From Closterium sp. NIES-65 (Eukaryota; Streptophyta; Zygnematophyceae; Desmidiales; Closteriaceae), in assembly GCA_948144175.1 (NCBI GenBank), contig CANXME010000387.1, positions 586,501-650,500 on the forward strand: a stretch of 64,000 bases of DNA, read 5' to 3'. The translations under genes were made by a program, and so were the position numbers. A model generated the notes under the pieces. That model saw only the letters and a list, made by a program, of their open reading frames with translations. It searched no databases and had not been told where the DNA came from. Shown one piece after another: positions 21,940 through 33,515 of this stretch (within the stretch, counting starts at the first letter, position 1; every line of letters begins with the position of its first letter).

Positions 21940-22640
21940 CGAGCTCTCTTAGAGGCCCCTCTCACGGCCCCTCGCGCCACCCTTAGCGGCTCGATCGTCG
22001 CCCCTAGCGGCCCCGTCGCCGCCCTTCTTGGCCCCTCGCGGCCCCTAGCAGCCCCGTTGCCGCCCCTACGAGGCCCCATCGCCGCCCCTAGCGGTCCTGT
22101 CGTCGCCCCTAGCGGCCCCGTTGCAGCCTCCCTCCCTAAGCGGCCCCGTTGCCGCCCCTACGCGGCCCCGTCGCCGCCCCTAGCGGCCCCGTTGCCACCC
22201 CTACGCGGCCCCGTCGCCACCCCTAGTGGCCCCGTAGCTGCTCCCCTCCCTACGCGGCCCCGTCAACGCCCCTACGCGGCCCCATCGCCGCCCCTAGCGG
22301 CCCCGTCGCCGCTCCCCTCCCTACGCGGCCCCGTCAGCGCCCCTACGCGGCCCCGTCGCCGCCCCTACGCGGCCCCGTCGCCGCCCCTAGCGGCCCCGTC
22401 GCCGCTCCCCTCCCTACGCGGCCCCGTCGCCGCCCCTACGCGGCCCCGTCGCCGCCCCTAGCGGCCCCGCCGCCGCCCCTACGCGGCCCCGTCGCCGCCC
22501 CTAACGGCCCCGTCGCCTCCTCCCTCCCTGTGCGGCCCTGTCGCCGCCCCTACGCGGCCCCGTCGCCGCCCCTAGCGGACCTGTCGCCGCTCCCCGCCCC
22601 TAGCGGCCCCGTCGCCGCCCCTTGCAAGCAGCCGTGCCGC
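21940..22640 (+). repeat. C4 leader GC-rich array
   Basis: Irregular tandem units built from GCGGCCCCGTCGCCGCC and CCTAGCGGCCCC or CCTACGCGGCCCC. The GCGGCCCCG core is the one found in the leaders of T1 and C5. No retroviral protein is encoded. Confidence 0.85.
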
Positions 22641-22679
22641 CGAGCCGCCCAGCAGCTGAGCCGCCGAGTCGCCCAGCAG

Positions 22680-23035
22680 CCGAGCCGGCCCTGGAGCAGC
22701 CGCCACTGCAACAGCCGCCCCTGGAGCAGCCGCCACTGCAGCAGCCGCCCCTGGAGCAGCCGCCACTGCAGTAGCCGCCCCTGGAGCAGCCGCCACTGCA
22801 ACAGCCGCCCCCAGAGCAGCCGCCACTGCAGCAGCCGCCCCTGGAGCAGCCGCCACTGCAGCAACCGCCCCTGGAGCAGCCGCCACTACAGCAGCCGCCC
22901 CTGGAGCAGCCGCCACTGCAGCAGCAGCCCCCGGAGCAGCCGCCACTGCAGCAGCCGCCCCTGGAGCTGCCGCCCCTGGAGCAAGCGCCCCTACAACTGC
23001 CGCCCCTGGAGCAACCACCCCTACAGCTGCCGCAG
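22680..23035 (+). repeat. 30-bp minisatellite in C4
   Basis: About eleven contiguous units of a 30-bp repeat containing GAGCAGCCGCCACTGCA. Units abut without spacers, so this is a minisatellite and not CRISPR. Confidence 0.9.
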
Positions 23036-23179
23036 AGCTCTCGCTCTATAGTGGTAGCGGCCTTGCCGTTGTCGCCATCGTACGCCTGCCCTTCTCGCCA
23101 TTGGTGAGCACTGCCCTGCCCGTACTGCTGTTACTGCTGCACTTACTGCTGCTGCTCTTTCTACTGCTACTGCTGCTCC

Positions 23180-26100
23180 TGGCGTGGCCAGATGCAGCTC
23201 CAGCGTCGCCCGCGTGAGTCCCTCACCCCCCAACAGCATCGTGAGTGGTACGCTAGTTGGGGTTGTCGGGGTGGACGTAGTGGGAGTCGTCCTGGAGTGA
23301 GAAGTTCGGCAGCTGCTTGTAGTGGCCAGGTGCAGCTTCAGAGTCGTCCGTGAGCGGTCCTTTTGCCCCAGCAGCTTCGTGAGTGGTACGCTCAGCGTGA
23401 CGGGTCACGGGGTACTGCTCGCTGTCTGTACGTCATTCCCACTGGTGCTCGAACTAGTAAGCCTTGCGGGACGTTGGGTCACGCAGAGTCCCGCTGCTTC
23501 GCCCGTCTGAGCGACACCTGGCGTACGGAGTTTGGCGACGCGGCTGAGCTCCCCGACTGGGTGGAGCTGCTTCGACTGCGGGTAGATATCTATACTCTTG
23601 ATTATGATGCTATCCTCACAGCCATGTATGCATTGCCTACTAGTGATGAGAATGACTGTTACTTGTGTGTTCCGCCTGACCCGGGCATTGAGGCTGCTGC
23701 TCTATGTGAGGCTGATGCTCTAGGTGCTAGTGCGTCTGCTGCCCCAGGTGCTGGTGAGTCTGCTCTCTTAGGTACCACGTCGTCTCAGGCCTTACACACC
23801 TTCACTCTTGACTCGGGTGCTTCCCGCTCCTTCTTTTGAGACCGCACCACGCTTACGCCGCTCAGTTGGCCGGTTGCGGTCTCCCTGGCGGACCCCTCTG
23901 GGGGTCCTGTCGTTGCTCGCTTCTTCACTGTCTTACTCTGTTCGGCAGCCCCCTCTGGCACCCTGTCTGGTCTCTACCTCCCCACGTTCTCTACAAACAT
24001 GGTGAGTGGTGCTGATCTAAAGGATCGGGGGGTTGACCAGTTCACTCCTACGAGTCAGCGTGTGACCCATTGTACGTGTGCTCGGACGGGCCGACACTTG
24101 GCCACGTTTACCCGTCGGCCGGGGTCGAGCCTGTACACACTGACTACAGAGTCTCCTCCGGTTGCTGTGTCTGGTCAGATAGCTGCGTCGAGTCAGGTGT
24201 TTGTTGCAGCGTCCAGGTCTGGTCCTGAGTCTGCTCCCTGCTCGTGTCGTCTCCTGTCTCACCAGACTCTCCTTTGGCACCAACGCCTTGGTCACCCCTC
24301 CCTGCCTCGTATCCGGGGTATGGCCTCCCGTGTCCTTGTCTCTGGTCTCCCCCGGTCTCTCCCTCCCCTCCCTCCGGGGCCTGTCCCTACCTGCGTCCCC
24401 TGCGTCGAGGGGCGACAGCGCGCCGCCCCTCACTCCTCCGAGTTTCCTCCGACAGAGGCTCCACTGCAGACTCTTCACATGGACGTGTGGGGCCCCGCCC
24501 GCGTCCGTGGCCAGATCACGAACGTTACTTCCTGTTGGTGGTTGACGACTAGTCGTGTTACACCACGGTCTTCCCCTTGGGCAGCAAGGGTGACGTCACT
24601 GAGGTGTTGATCGACTGGATCCGTGCAGCTCGTCTCCAGCTCAGAGAGAGTTTCGGCTCGGACTTTCCTGTTCTACATCTTCACTCTGACTGAGGCGGGG
24701 AGTTTTCCTCTGCCCGTCTGGGAGCCTTCTGTCGTGCACAGGGCATCCGCCAGACCTTCACTGCTTCCGGCCTCTCCACAGAAAAATAAGATTGCTGAGC
24801 GCCGCATTGGCATAGTCATGGACGTCGCTCGTACGTCCATGATCCATGCGGCTGCCCCCCATTTTCTGTGGCCGTTTGCGGTTCAGTACGCAGCGCATCA
24901 GCTCAACCTTCAGCCCCGGGTCTCCTTGCCAGAGACCTCCCCCACCTTGCGGTGGATGGGGAAGGTTGGCGATGCGTCTGTGTTTCGGGTCTCGGGATCT
25001 CAGGCGTTTGTCCGCGACTTGTCTGCAGACAAGCTGTCCCCCCGTGCTGTTCCCTTGCGTCTTCCTTGGCTTCCCCCCTGACGCGCCTGGTTGGCAGTTT
25101 TACCACCCCACCTCGCGCCATGTTCTGTCCTCCCAGGACGTCACCTTCGACGAGTCGGTGCCTTAGTACCGTCTCTTCCCCTACCGCACTCCGCCCCTCC
25201 CCCCGCCGCCGCTCTTCCTTGCGCCAGGTCCTCCCCCGATAGACCCCCTCCCCCCTCAGGGTCCCGACCCGTCAGGTGTGTCCCAGGTAGACGCAGTCAA
25301 GCCTATCGAGGTAGCTGTTGACTCTGGTGCTGCAAGAGGTGCTGAGCCTGCGGGTGCCGAGTCTGGAGGTTCTGAGCCTGTAGGTGCGGAGCCTGGGGGT
25401 GCTGAGTCCAGGAGTGCGGAGCCTGGGGGTGCTGAGCCTTGGGGTGCTGAGCCTGGGGGTGGGGAGCCTGGAGGTGCGGAGCCTGGGGGCGTTGGGTCTG
25501 CTCGTGTGGCCTCTTGCGGTGCTTCGTCGAGGCGGGCGCCACTCTCTCCACAGGAGCTGCGCGAGTGGTTTGCCCGGCGCTGGAGCCGTGCTGCTGAAGC
25601 TAGAGGTACTACTGTTGCTGCTGGTACCGGTGGTACTCGTACTGGCAGTGCTGGAGCTGCTGGAATTGGTGGTGCTGCTAGGGTTGCTGGAGTTGGTCCT
25701 GCTGGAGGTACTACTGGAGCTGCTGGCGGTACTAGACCTACCGGTCCTACTGGGGTTGGTGCTTCTGGAGCTGGAGGTGCTAGGGCTTGTGCTTATGAGG
25801 GTGCTCGAGTTGGCGCTGCTGGAGCTGGAGGTGCTATTGGCGCTGGTGCTGCCGTTGGGAGTACTGGTGCTGTCCCTGCTGGGTCTGGAGGCACTGCGCG
25901 GTTGCGGCCGTAATTCGTTCCGCTCCTTGAGCAGGTTCTTGGTCTCTCGCCCTCTATTGGACCTGCTCCTCCCTTCGAGTGTCCACAGCTTGTCCAGTCG
26001 CAGTCACAGTTACAGCCCGCCTCCACCCTACCTGCTCCTTCTCCCTACACTGGTCCTCCTGGAGGTCTTGTTGAGCGTCGTGAGCGTGCGTTTTGTCCTG

Positions 26101-27460
26101 TGTCGCCTGTTCGTGCTGCTCGCACCAGTCGTCGTGCTCCGCGTCCGCGTCTTCCTGCAATCCAAGGCACACACCAGATGGCACTGCGTCCTTCCTCTGC
26201 TCCTCTGTGTGTCCCGTTTCCGTCTCCTCCAGAGTCCTCTCTTCCTGTTCTTGCTGACCCGGAGACTAACTGTCTTCGTGCTGCCCATCCTATTGTCACG
26301 CGTCTCCTGGCTAATATTATCACTGACCCTTCCTTTGAGTCCATTGCTGCGTCTGCCTTGGTTGCTGAGCTTGTCGACTTTGCAGCTCGCTGTCGTCTAG
26401 ACTACGCCGCTAGTCTTGTTGCTGAGTCTGAGTCTGTATGTCCTCCGTGCGTCGGGGGTGAGTGTGCTCTTAGCATGGACGTCCTTGAGGACAGGCAGGA
26501 GGAGTTCCAGTGCTTTGTTGCTGCTTTGCCTCATCTCGTGTCCACGCTGATTGCCCATGAGAGAGACCCGGATGCACCAGACATCCCGACTCCTCGATCG
26601 TACCCTGAGGCGATAGAGGGTCCCTACTCCTCTCAGTGGCAGTCAGCCATGGACGCAGAGATGGCTTCCTCGAAATCCACATTCACCTACGTTAACGAGG
26701 TTTCCCCACCTGGGGCAAACATCGTCACAAGCATGTGGATTTTCAGAATGAAGCGACGGCGGGTTCTCCGCCTGTCTTCAAGGCGCGTTACGTGGCTCGA
26801 GGCTTCAGTCAGCGGCAGGGAGTTGACTACTTTCAGATCTTCTCTCCCACCCTGAAGATGACCACTCTCCGGGTGCTTCTGCACATAGCCGCTCAGCACG
26901 ACTACGAGCTTCACTCTCTTGACTTCAGCACTGCTTTCCTAGAGGGCAGCCTGCACGAGAAGATTTGGCTGCGCCGCCCACCTGGATTCACTAGGCCGTT
27001 TCCCCCTGGTACCCAGTGGAGCCTCCGCCGGCCAGTCTACGGTCTCCGCCAAGCGCCCCGTGAGTGGCACGACACACTGAGGACTACACTTGCGGCTCTT
27101 GGGTTTGCTCCTTCTACTGCCGACCCGTCGTTGTTTCTACGCACCGACACCTCTTTGCCGTCGTTCTACATCCTCGTGTACGTCGATGACTTGGTCTTTG
27201 CCACTACTGACACTGCTGGACTCGCCCACGTGCACAAACCTGGGTGAACTGCGCAGCTACCTTGGCTTGCAGATCACCCGGGACAGAGCACGCCGCACCA
27301 TTACCCTGACTCAGTCACACATGGTGCAGCAGGTCCTTCAGCGCTTCGACTTCACGTACTCTTCGCTCTCAGCTCTGCCTTCGGATGAGTCCGTAGAGCC
27401 GAGTGGCCCGTACCAAGAGCTTGTTGGCTGTCTCATGTACCTGATGACCTGCACACGACC
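23180..27460 (+). pseudogene. C4 Gag end and pol, multiply frameshifted
   Basis: In order: the end of Gag with an expanded knuckle (CLYVIPTG...KPCGTLGHAESRC, near 23420-23510); protease FTLDSGASRSFF, then TGA at 23837-23839; the zinc module WHQRLGHPSL...CVPCVEG; a damaged integrase core (TLHMDVWGPA, then GIVMDVARTSMIH); a GAEPG pentapeptide array near 25340-25500; and RT with LVYVDDLVFATTD. A 29-nt deletion after 27225 and a 33-nt deletion near 27362, both between short direct repeats, are seen by comparison with C6. About a dozen frames are needed to cover the whole. Confidence 0.83.
25341..25500 (+). repeat. 15-bp minisatellite coding for GAEPG repeats (C4)
   Basis: About ten variants of a pentapeptide GAEPG, from units like GGTGCTGAGCCTGGG, in the linker between integrase and RT. 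C6 (34238-34390) also has ten and C5 (49023-49283) about sixteen. Confidence 0.88.
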
Positions 27461-27462
27461 TA

Positions 27463-28310
27463 ACCGAGCCGATCGCGGCTTCTATTTCGGCGCGTCAGAG
27501 ACTACGTACTTGGCAGCATCTCGGGTCGGTTCAAGACTACACGAGTGGTTTTCTCGCATTATGCGAGCAAGTCGGCTACATGCACGAAGCGGAGCGGGTG
27601 GACCGTTACGTCGAAGGGATGAAGGCGGACATCTCGCACAAGATCATGCTACGCGGGCTCTCGAACTTCAACAAGATTCTCGCGCTCGCCGAGAAAATCG
27701 ACATTTTGTGTCGTCCGAGACCGGGGTCCTACTACGGACATTGTCCTCGGGGACCGATCGAGCACGCCACCGTACATGCGGTTGCGATGAATGCAGCTGC
27801 CGCGCCGTTTAAGGGGCGCTGCTTTGCTTGCAATAGGCCGGGCCATCGCAAGAGTGAATACCCAGAGGAGCTGAGGCGCCGCGGAGCAGAGCAGGGGAGG
27901 GAGTCTCCAAGGCAGGGAAACGCCAGCAGTCAGTAGGAATCGGACCAACTACTTAGGAGACTGCCTGCTCGCCCAACCCCACCAACCCTCACCTAATCAC
28001 AGTACCGATTCATGCTATCGATCGGGCTCGGACGAATAAGGAGGGTACAACGACGGATTGCCCAGTACTGATCCACGGGAAAATACAGGGAGCAGTAGTA
28101 AAGATTTTTATCAACGGAGGAGCAAGTCACAATTTAGTTAATACACTAACCGGACGCAGAGTGCAACTGACACTTAGCCGCTGTTTACCTGAGATAGATG
28201 CACGCTTAGTTGACGGCACGCCACTGGCCATACGGGAAAAGGTGGAGAGAGTCAAAGTAAGCTGCGGGGGAAATTTTGGATTTACACAGGAAATGCTCGC
28301 GACGACACTC
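27463..28310 (+). pseudogene. G2 Gag and protease
   Basis: The Gag matrix/capsid part is recognised by WQHLGSVQDYTSGFLALCEQ near 27507-27566 and the following ADISHKIMLRGL. The single knuckle CFACNRPGHRKSEY has Tyr in place of the last Cys. The frame stops at 27934-27936. The protease follows in another frame: the active site reads FINGGASHNLV, where Ty3 proteases have DSGASHN, so the catalytic Asp codon is AAC (28113-28115). It breaks at D (target CACTC, 28306-28310) and resumes at 31329. Both changes remove function. Confidence 0.78.
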
Positions 28311-28533
28311 TGTTAGAGTATATCTGTAACTCCCAGTAGCTGTAGTTAGTTTAGTTATTATAAACTGTTGGTGGTGCACCTTCTTTGCATGCTTTGTTTA
28401 CTATTTTTACCTCCCTCAATAGTGAATTCTTCCTCTTTGGCTAAACTCTCTCGACATATGCCTCTCTCAAGTCTCCTCCTACCCCAAACCCTAGTGTTCA
28501 CTTAATCTACTATTCTAACATGGTATTAGGAGC
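28311..28533 (+). repeat. D 5' LTR and primer-binding site
   Basis: TGTTAGAGTATATC...TATTCTAACA (28311-28520), then TGGTATTAGGAGC. A TATAAA-containing stretch lies upstream of GTTGGTGGTGCACC, a block shared with E, N1 and S2. Confidence 0.88.
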
Positions 28534-29394
28534 TAGGTCGTCCTAAGACCTGTTTTTTCTTCCCCAATGGGCCCACCACGTATCCCCCCGCTCATGGCGC
28601 TCGTCACGCCCCCCGTCGCGGCCGTTGTTACGATGGTTGCAACGGTCGCGACCGTCAAAACGGTCTCGGCGGCGAGCTGCGCGACGGCATCAGATGCGGC
28701 CTTGTTTCGTCTCCCCGTCGCGCCCGTTGCGCCCTGCTCGTCGCGCGCATTGCCTGCCCCGTCCCGTTCCGTCACGAACACAGCAGCACCCGTGCGCAGC
28801 TGCGTACGGCCGCGCATTGCTGCGCGCAGCTTCATACGACCGTGCGCACCCGCGCACGGTCGATGTGCGCCAGCACCAGCGCCCGTCGCCAGCACCTGCG
28901 CGAGCGCCAGCGACGTCACCAGCGCTAGCAGCAGCTAACGCCGCCCCCCCCTTCTCTTCCGCAGCTTCCGCCGTGGGGGGGGGGGGGGGGGTGTGGGGGT
29001 GGCGGGTGTGAGTTGCCTGTTTAAATTTATATGTAACTGCCTGTAGCTGTAGTTTAGTGTAGTTATTATAAACTGTTGGTGGTGCACCTTCTTTGCATGC
29101 TCTGTTTACTATATGTACCCTAGTGCTATAGTGAACACCACCTTTTCCTATTCTCGTCTCTCACCTTGGCACAACCTTCTCGACTTCCCCTTGGCCTAGG
29201 CTACTAAGTCTAGGCCCTACCTAAAACTTAAACTACCACTTTTGCTAGTATCTCAACATGGTATCAGAGCATGTTAAGTCCAGGCCTGTGGGCCCGCCTC
29301 ACGCTTCCGCTGCCGTTTTTCCGGTCGCGCGCCTCGGGCGCGTGGCGATTTTCGTCCTGTCCCGCCCCGGGGTGGCGAGTGATATCTTTTCTGC

Positions 29395-29545
29395 CCGTCG
29401 CACGCCCCGTGGCACGCGACGGTGCCCTGGCCGTCGTGCGCCCCGTGGCACACGACGGTGCCCTAAACCTGCCCGTCGTGCGCCCCGTGGCATGCGACGG
29501 TGTCCTAAACTGCCCGTCACGTGCCCCGTGGTGCGCGACAGTGCC
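29395..29545 (+). repeat. E leader hairpin units
   Basis: Tandem 36-43 bp units each containing GCGCCCCGTGGCA or a variant between CCGTCG and CGACGG arms. Position relative to the primer-binding site matches the T1 array. Confidence 0.78.
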
Positions 29546-30327
29546 CTGAGCCGCCGCGGAACCGCCCCTGGCGCCTGCGACGGTGTCCTGAGCCGCCGCG
29601 TACCCGCCCCTGGCGCACTCGGCGGTGCCCCTGCCTCACCCGCGCCTGCACTCGCTGCAGCCGCCCCTGCACCACCCGGCACCGGCCCTTGGAGCAGCCG
29701 CCCCCGCTCCTGCACTCGGTGCAGCCGCCTCTACCTCACCCCGCGCCTGCACTCACTACAGCCGCCCCTGACCTACCCGCGCCGACCCTCTGTAGCCGCT
29801 CTGCGGCTTTCTCCCCGCCCACCCCCTCCTCCTTCGTCTCCCTGCAGCCGTGGGGGGGAGGGCATGGGGGTGGCGGGTGTTGGGGTGATGGGTGGTGTGC
29901 TTCCCTTCCCCTCCTCCTCCTTTTGTTCCCACTGCTGCAGCTGCCGCTGGGGGGGAGGGTGTGAGGGTGTGGGGGAGCCGGGGGAGTAGCACTGGGGTGG
30001 CGGGTGTGAGACCAACCAGCAGCCGTCCCTCCACCTCTCCTCTCTTCCCCCCTCTGCTGCTCCTGCAGCAGTGTGGGGGGGAGGGGGAGGGGGAGGGTGA
30101 GGAGATGGAGGGGGTGACCAGCCAGAGCCAGCTCGTCTCCTCACTCTCCTTGCTGCCCCTCCTGTGGTTGGGGGGGAAGAGAGTAAGGGGGTGGCAGGAA
30201 TTTCTTGCTGTCGCCTGTCCCTTTGCTGCTGTACCTGCTCTATTACCGTACCTGCTGCTGCTATTGCTGGTGTACCCCTGCAGGTTGTGTTCTGCACAAA
30301 CTCCTGCCGCAGGCAGTTATGGGGGAG

Positions 30328-30568
30328 TGTTAGAATATATATGTAACTGCCTGTAGTTGTAGTTTAGTGTAGTTATTATAAACTGTTGGTGGTGCACCTT
30401 CTTTGCATGCTCTGTTTACTATATGTACCCTAGTGCTATAGTGAACACCACCTTTTCCCATTCTCGTCTCTCACCTTGGCACAACCTTCTCGATTTCCCC
30501 ATGGCCTAGGCTACTAAGCCTAGGCCCTACCTAAAACTTAAACTACCACTTATGCTAGTATCTCAACA
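30328..30568 (+). repeat. E 3' LTR
   Basis: TGTTAGAATATATATG...TATCTCAACA, followed by the TTGCC duplication. It pairs with 29018-29258. Confidence 0.92.
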
Positions 30569-31118
30569 TTGCCTGCAGCCCGTCCTTCGCCTCCCTTCAG
30601 CGGGGTCCGCCATGAGGGGGGGAAGAGGTTGCGGGGGGAGGGTGAGGGGAATGGGGGAGATAATGATGGAGTGGAGAGAGAGAGATTCTGCTGAGCCAAC
30701 AGCCGCCCCTCCTCCTCTCTCTCACACTGCCGCGTGTGCTGTCGTGGGGGGGAGGGTGAGACGGTAGCGGAAGTCAGCTAGGCTCTGCAGCTCCCGCCCG
30801 CTGCTACCGTGGCACCTCCTGCTGCCGCCCCTGCCTCCACGTGCTGTTTCTTCTGCTGTCTTCTGCTGTTGAGCGGCAGGTGCTGCCGTTGAGCCCTGCT
30901 GTGCCGCCGCACGGTGCCGCCGCACTCCACGCGACCTGCCGCCACATGCACCTTTGTCTGTTGCTTCTACCATGGCTGAGGGGTTGGTGTAGCTGAATCT
31001 GCCACCACTGCACCGGTTGCCACTGCTCTTGCCTACTGATGTTGTTTTCTCTGTTTGTGGTGTACCCATCCAGGATGTGTTGCTGCACAAACTTCTGCTG
31101 CAGGCAGTTATGGGGGAG

Positions 31119-31328
31119 TGTTAGAATATATCTGTAACTGCCTGTAGCTGTAGCTAGTGAAGTTATTATAAACTGTTGGTGGTGCACCTTCTTTGTATGC
31201 TTTGTTTACTATTTGTACCTCGCTCAATAGTGAATTCTTCCTCTTTGGCTAAAATCTCTCGACATATGCCTCTCTCAAGTCTCCTCCTACCCCAAACCCT
31301 AGTGTTCACTTAATCTACTATTTTAACA
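31119..31328 (+). repeat. D 3' LTR
   Basis: TGTTAGAATATATCTG...CTATTTTAACA, followed by the CACTC duplication. It pairs with 28311-28520. Confidence 0.92.
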
Positions 31329-31333
31329 CACTC

Positions 31334-32330
31334 GATGGGCACGACATTTCACTGGGATGTGATTGGCTGCGACAGTATAACCCGCGAATTGTCTAGACGA
31401 CGGGTAGCTCCATTGTGCGAAGTAGCGGTAACGGGGTTGAGCTACCTCGCTGGCAGTTGCCCGAGTCTTCAACGGTACACGTCAATGGTGTCACCATGAA
31501 ATGGGTTGTCGCTGCTGGAGCTGACGTGTACGGAGTAGACATTTCAGTGGTAGAGGGAGTAGAGCAGCCAAGTGAATTCAAGAAACTGATGGCAGCAGTA
31601 CCACCCGAACTACAGGAACTGTTGAAACGATACCCCGGGATTTTTCCAGACGACTTACCGGAAGGACTGCCACCTCAGCGAGCACATGACCACCGAATAG
31701 AATTAGACGGGGGCACAGCCAACTGTACAACGACAGTTCAGACTGACACAACCCAAGCTCGACGAACTGAGGAAGCAGTTAGATTACTTTTTAGCGAAGA
31801 AATTCATTCGACCGAGCTCGTCACCGTTCGCCGCACCGATACTGTTCACGCCAAAAAAAGACGGAGGGTTTCGCATGTGCATCGATTACCGAGTGCTCAA
31901 CAAGGTAACAGTCAAGTCGCGGTACCCCATTCCCCAAGCCGACGAACTGATCGACCAACTGCGAACAGCATGGGTCTTTCCAAAATAGATTTACGGGGAG
32001 GTTACCATCAGATTAGAGTCGAACCATCGGACTGCGCCAAAACAACTTTCCGGACTAGGTACGGATCATTCGAATACAGCGTGATGCCTTTCGGGCTGAC
32101 CAACGTACCAACGACATTTCAGATGACCATGAACGAGGCGTTTAGGCCACTTTTGGATAAATGCGTGATAGTTTACCTCGACGACATCCTCGTCTACAGT
32201 CGCGACAAGCAGCAGCACTTAGTAGATCTGGATCGGTGTTTAAGATTTAGGACGAGCATCGGCTCCTGACAAAGGGTTCCAAGTGCGGGTTTTTTCAGGA
32301 CCGGCTAGAGTTTTTGGGGCACGTTATTTC
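31334..32330 (+). pseudogene. G2 protease end and reverse transcriptase
   Basis: GHDISLGCDWLRQYNPRI ends the protease region. The RT covers 31590-32330: [18 protein letters not shown], then a stretch of about 230 nt (31740-31970) readable only in another frame, which encodes the [20 protein letters not shown] motif, then [23 protein letters not shown] and [12 protein letters not shown]. Two compensating frame changes therefore surround the middle. Catalytic Asp residues are present. The sequence breaks at about 32331, where C6 begins within CGCACCGGTGACC. Confidence 0.83.
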
Positions 32331-32341
32331 GCACCGGTGAC

Positions 32342-33442
32342 CGTGCAGGGGAGAGGTGTGGAGGCGCCCACACAGCCCGCCGCTGCTTTGGCCGCCTGAC
32401 TGACGCCTGGCGTCAGCAGTTTCCGGAGGCAGCTGAGATCCCCCGCTGGGGAGAGCTGTCTAGGGCTGGTGTAGCTATTTATGATCTTGATTTTGATGCT
32501 ATTCTCTCTGCTATGTATGCTGCGATTGGTAGTGATGAGGATGACTGTTACCGGTGTTTCCCGCCCGACCCGGGCATTGGTACTGCCGCGTCAGGTACTA
32601 GTGAGGCTGCTGCTCTAGGTGCCAGTGCGTCTGTGCTCTCAGGTGCTGGTGAGTCTGCCCTCTCAGGTACTGTGTCGGCTTCGGCCTCTCACACCTTCAC
32701 CCTTGACTCTGGAGCGTCTCGCTCCTTCTTTAGGGACCGCACCACTCTCACGCCGCTGAGTCGGCCGGTTGCGGTGTCCCTGGCTGACCCCTCTGGGGGG
32801 CCTGTCCTGTCTCGCTTCTCCACTGTCCTCCCGTGTCCGGCCGCCCCCTCTGGCACCCTGACTGGTCTCTACCTCCCCTCGTTCTCGACGAACTTGGTGA
32901 GTGGTGCTGACCTCCAGGATGCGGGTGTCCACCAGTTCACCCCTGCTCGTCAGCGGGTGACCCACTGCACGGAGGCGGATACAGGTCGCCACCTGGCTAC
33001 GTTTACACGTCGGCCAGGGTCGAGCCTGTACACACTGACCACTGCTTCTCCTCCAGGTGCTGAGTCTGGTAGGGTCCCTTCGTCTGGTCAGGTGTTTGCT
33101 GCAGCGTCCAGGTCTGGTCCTGAGTCTGCCCCCTGCTCGTGTCGTCGTCTGTCTCACGAGACCCTCCTCTGGCACCACCGCCTTGGCCACCCCTCTCTGC
33201 TTCGGCTCAGAGGCATGGCCTCGCGAGTCCTTGTGTCTGGTCTTCCCCGGTCTCTCCCTCCCCTTCCTCCGGGCCCTAACCCTACCTGTGTCCCCTGTGT
33301 CGAGGGGCGCCAGCGTGCTGCCCCTCACTCCTCCCAGTTTCCTCCGACAGAGGCCCCGTTGCAGACGCTTCACATGGACGTGTGGGGCCCAGCCCGCGTC
33401 CTGTGGACAGGGTCAGGAGCGCTACTTCCTGCTGGTGGTTGA
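32342..33442 (+). pseudogene. C6 Gag end, protease and integrase N-terminal part
   Basis: It opens with the knuckle region CGGAHTARRC, then the AEIPRWGELSRAGVAIYD segment typical of this family. The protease motif is FTLDSGASRSFFRD. The zinc module is WHHRLGHPSL...CVPCVEGRQ, and the core begins TLHMDVWGPA. Three single-base insertions relative to C5 (near 33402, 33465 and 33515) throw the frame out over about 113 nt and then restore it. A TGA falls in that interval at 33440-33442. The downstream pol is in the same frame as this part. Confidence 0.8.
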
Positions 33443-33515
33443 CGACTACTCGCGTTACACCACAGGTCTTCCCCTTGCGCAGCAAGGGTGAGGTCACTGA
33501 GGTGTTGATCGACTT

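Larger units (their letters stand above)
21689..27460 (+). mobile_element. Ty1/copia retrotransposon C4, 3'-truncated
   Basis: 5' LTR, primer-binding site, a leader of about 1.3 kb made of GC-rich minisatellites, then a broken pol of the C5/C6/C8 family. It ends abruptly in the RT-RNase H region (MYLMTCTRP) near 27460, where gypsy G2 Gag begins, so the 3' LTR is missing. Most of Gag is also missing: the leader arrays run almost directly into the knuckle region near 23365. Confidence 0.85.
29018..30568 (+). mobile_element. E: non-autonomous LTR element nested in D
   Basis: 1551 bp. LTRs 29018-29258 and 30328-30568 (241 bp, about 4% different), target duplication TTGCC (29013-29017 and 30569-30573). 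TGGTATCAGAGC at 29259-29270; CAGTTATGGGGGAG before the 3' LTR. The leader carries about four units (29395-29545) resembling the T1 hairpin unit with arms CCGTCG/CGACGG. The 243-residue open frame at 29258 is Pro/Arg/Ala-rich repeat translation, not a recognised protein. It is a third nesting level (G2, D, E). Confidence 0.93.
28311..31328 (+). mobile_element. D: non-autonomous LTR element in G2 protease
   Basis: LTRs 28311-28520 and 31119-31328 (210 bp each, roughly a dozen differences), target duplication CACTC on both sides (28306-28310, 31329-31333). Primer-binding site TGGTATTAGGAGC follows the 5' LTR; CAGTTATGGGGGAG precedes the 3' LTR. The internal region is GC-rich and non-coding and holds element E at 29018. 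Without E it is about 1.46 kb long. Confidence 0.92.

Noticed and set aside
22680..23035. Regular 30-bp repeats that could suggest a CRISPR array
   Set aside because: Units abut directly with no spacers, and the setting is a eukaryotic retroelement leader.
25384..26400. Long Leu/Val-rich open frame on the plus strand, with a similar one at 48598-49299 on the minus strand
   Set aside because: It is the alternative frame of the GAEPG minisatellite and Ala/Gly linker of copia pol; no domain and no independent support.
28981..28992. Long G-run and similar C-runs (17697-17718, 1894-1904) as functional sites
   Set aside because: Homopolymer growth in GC-rich leaders is the simpler reading, and their lengths are prone to sequencing error.
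29258..29989. 243-residue Pro/Arg/Ala-rich frame in element E
   Set aside because: Translation of leader hairpin repeats starting in the primer-binding site; no known domain.
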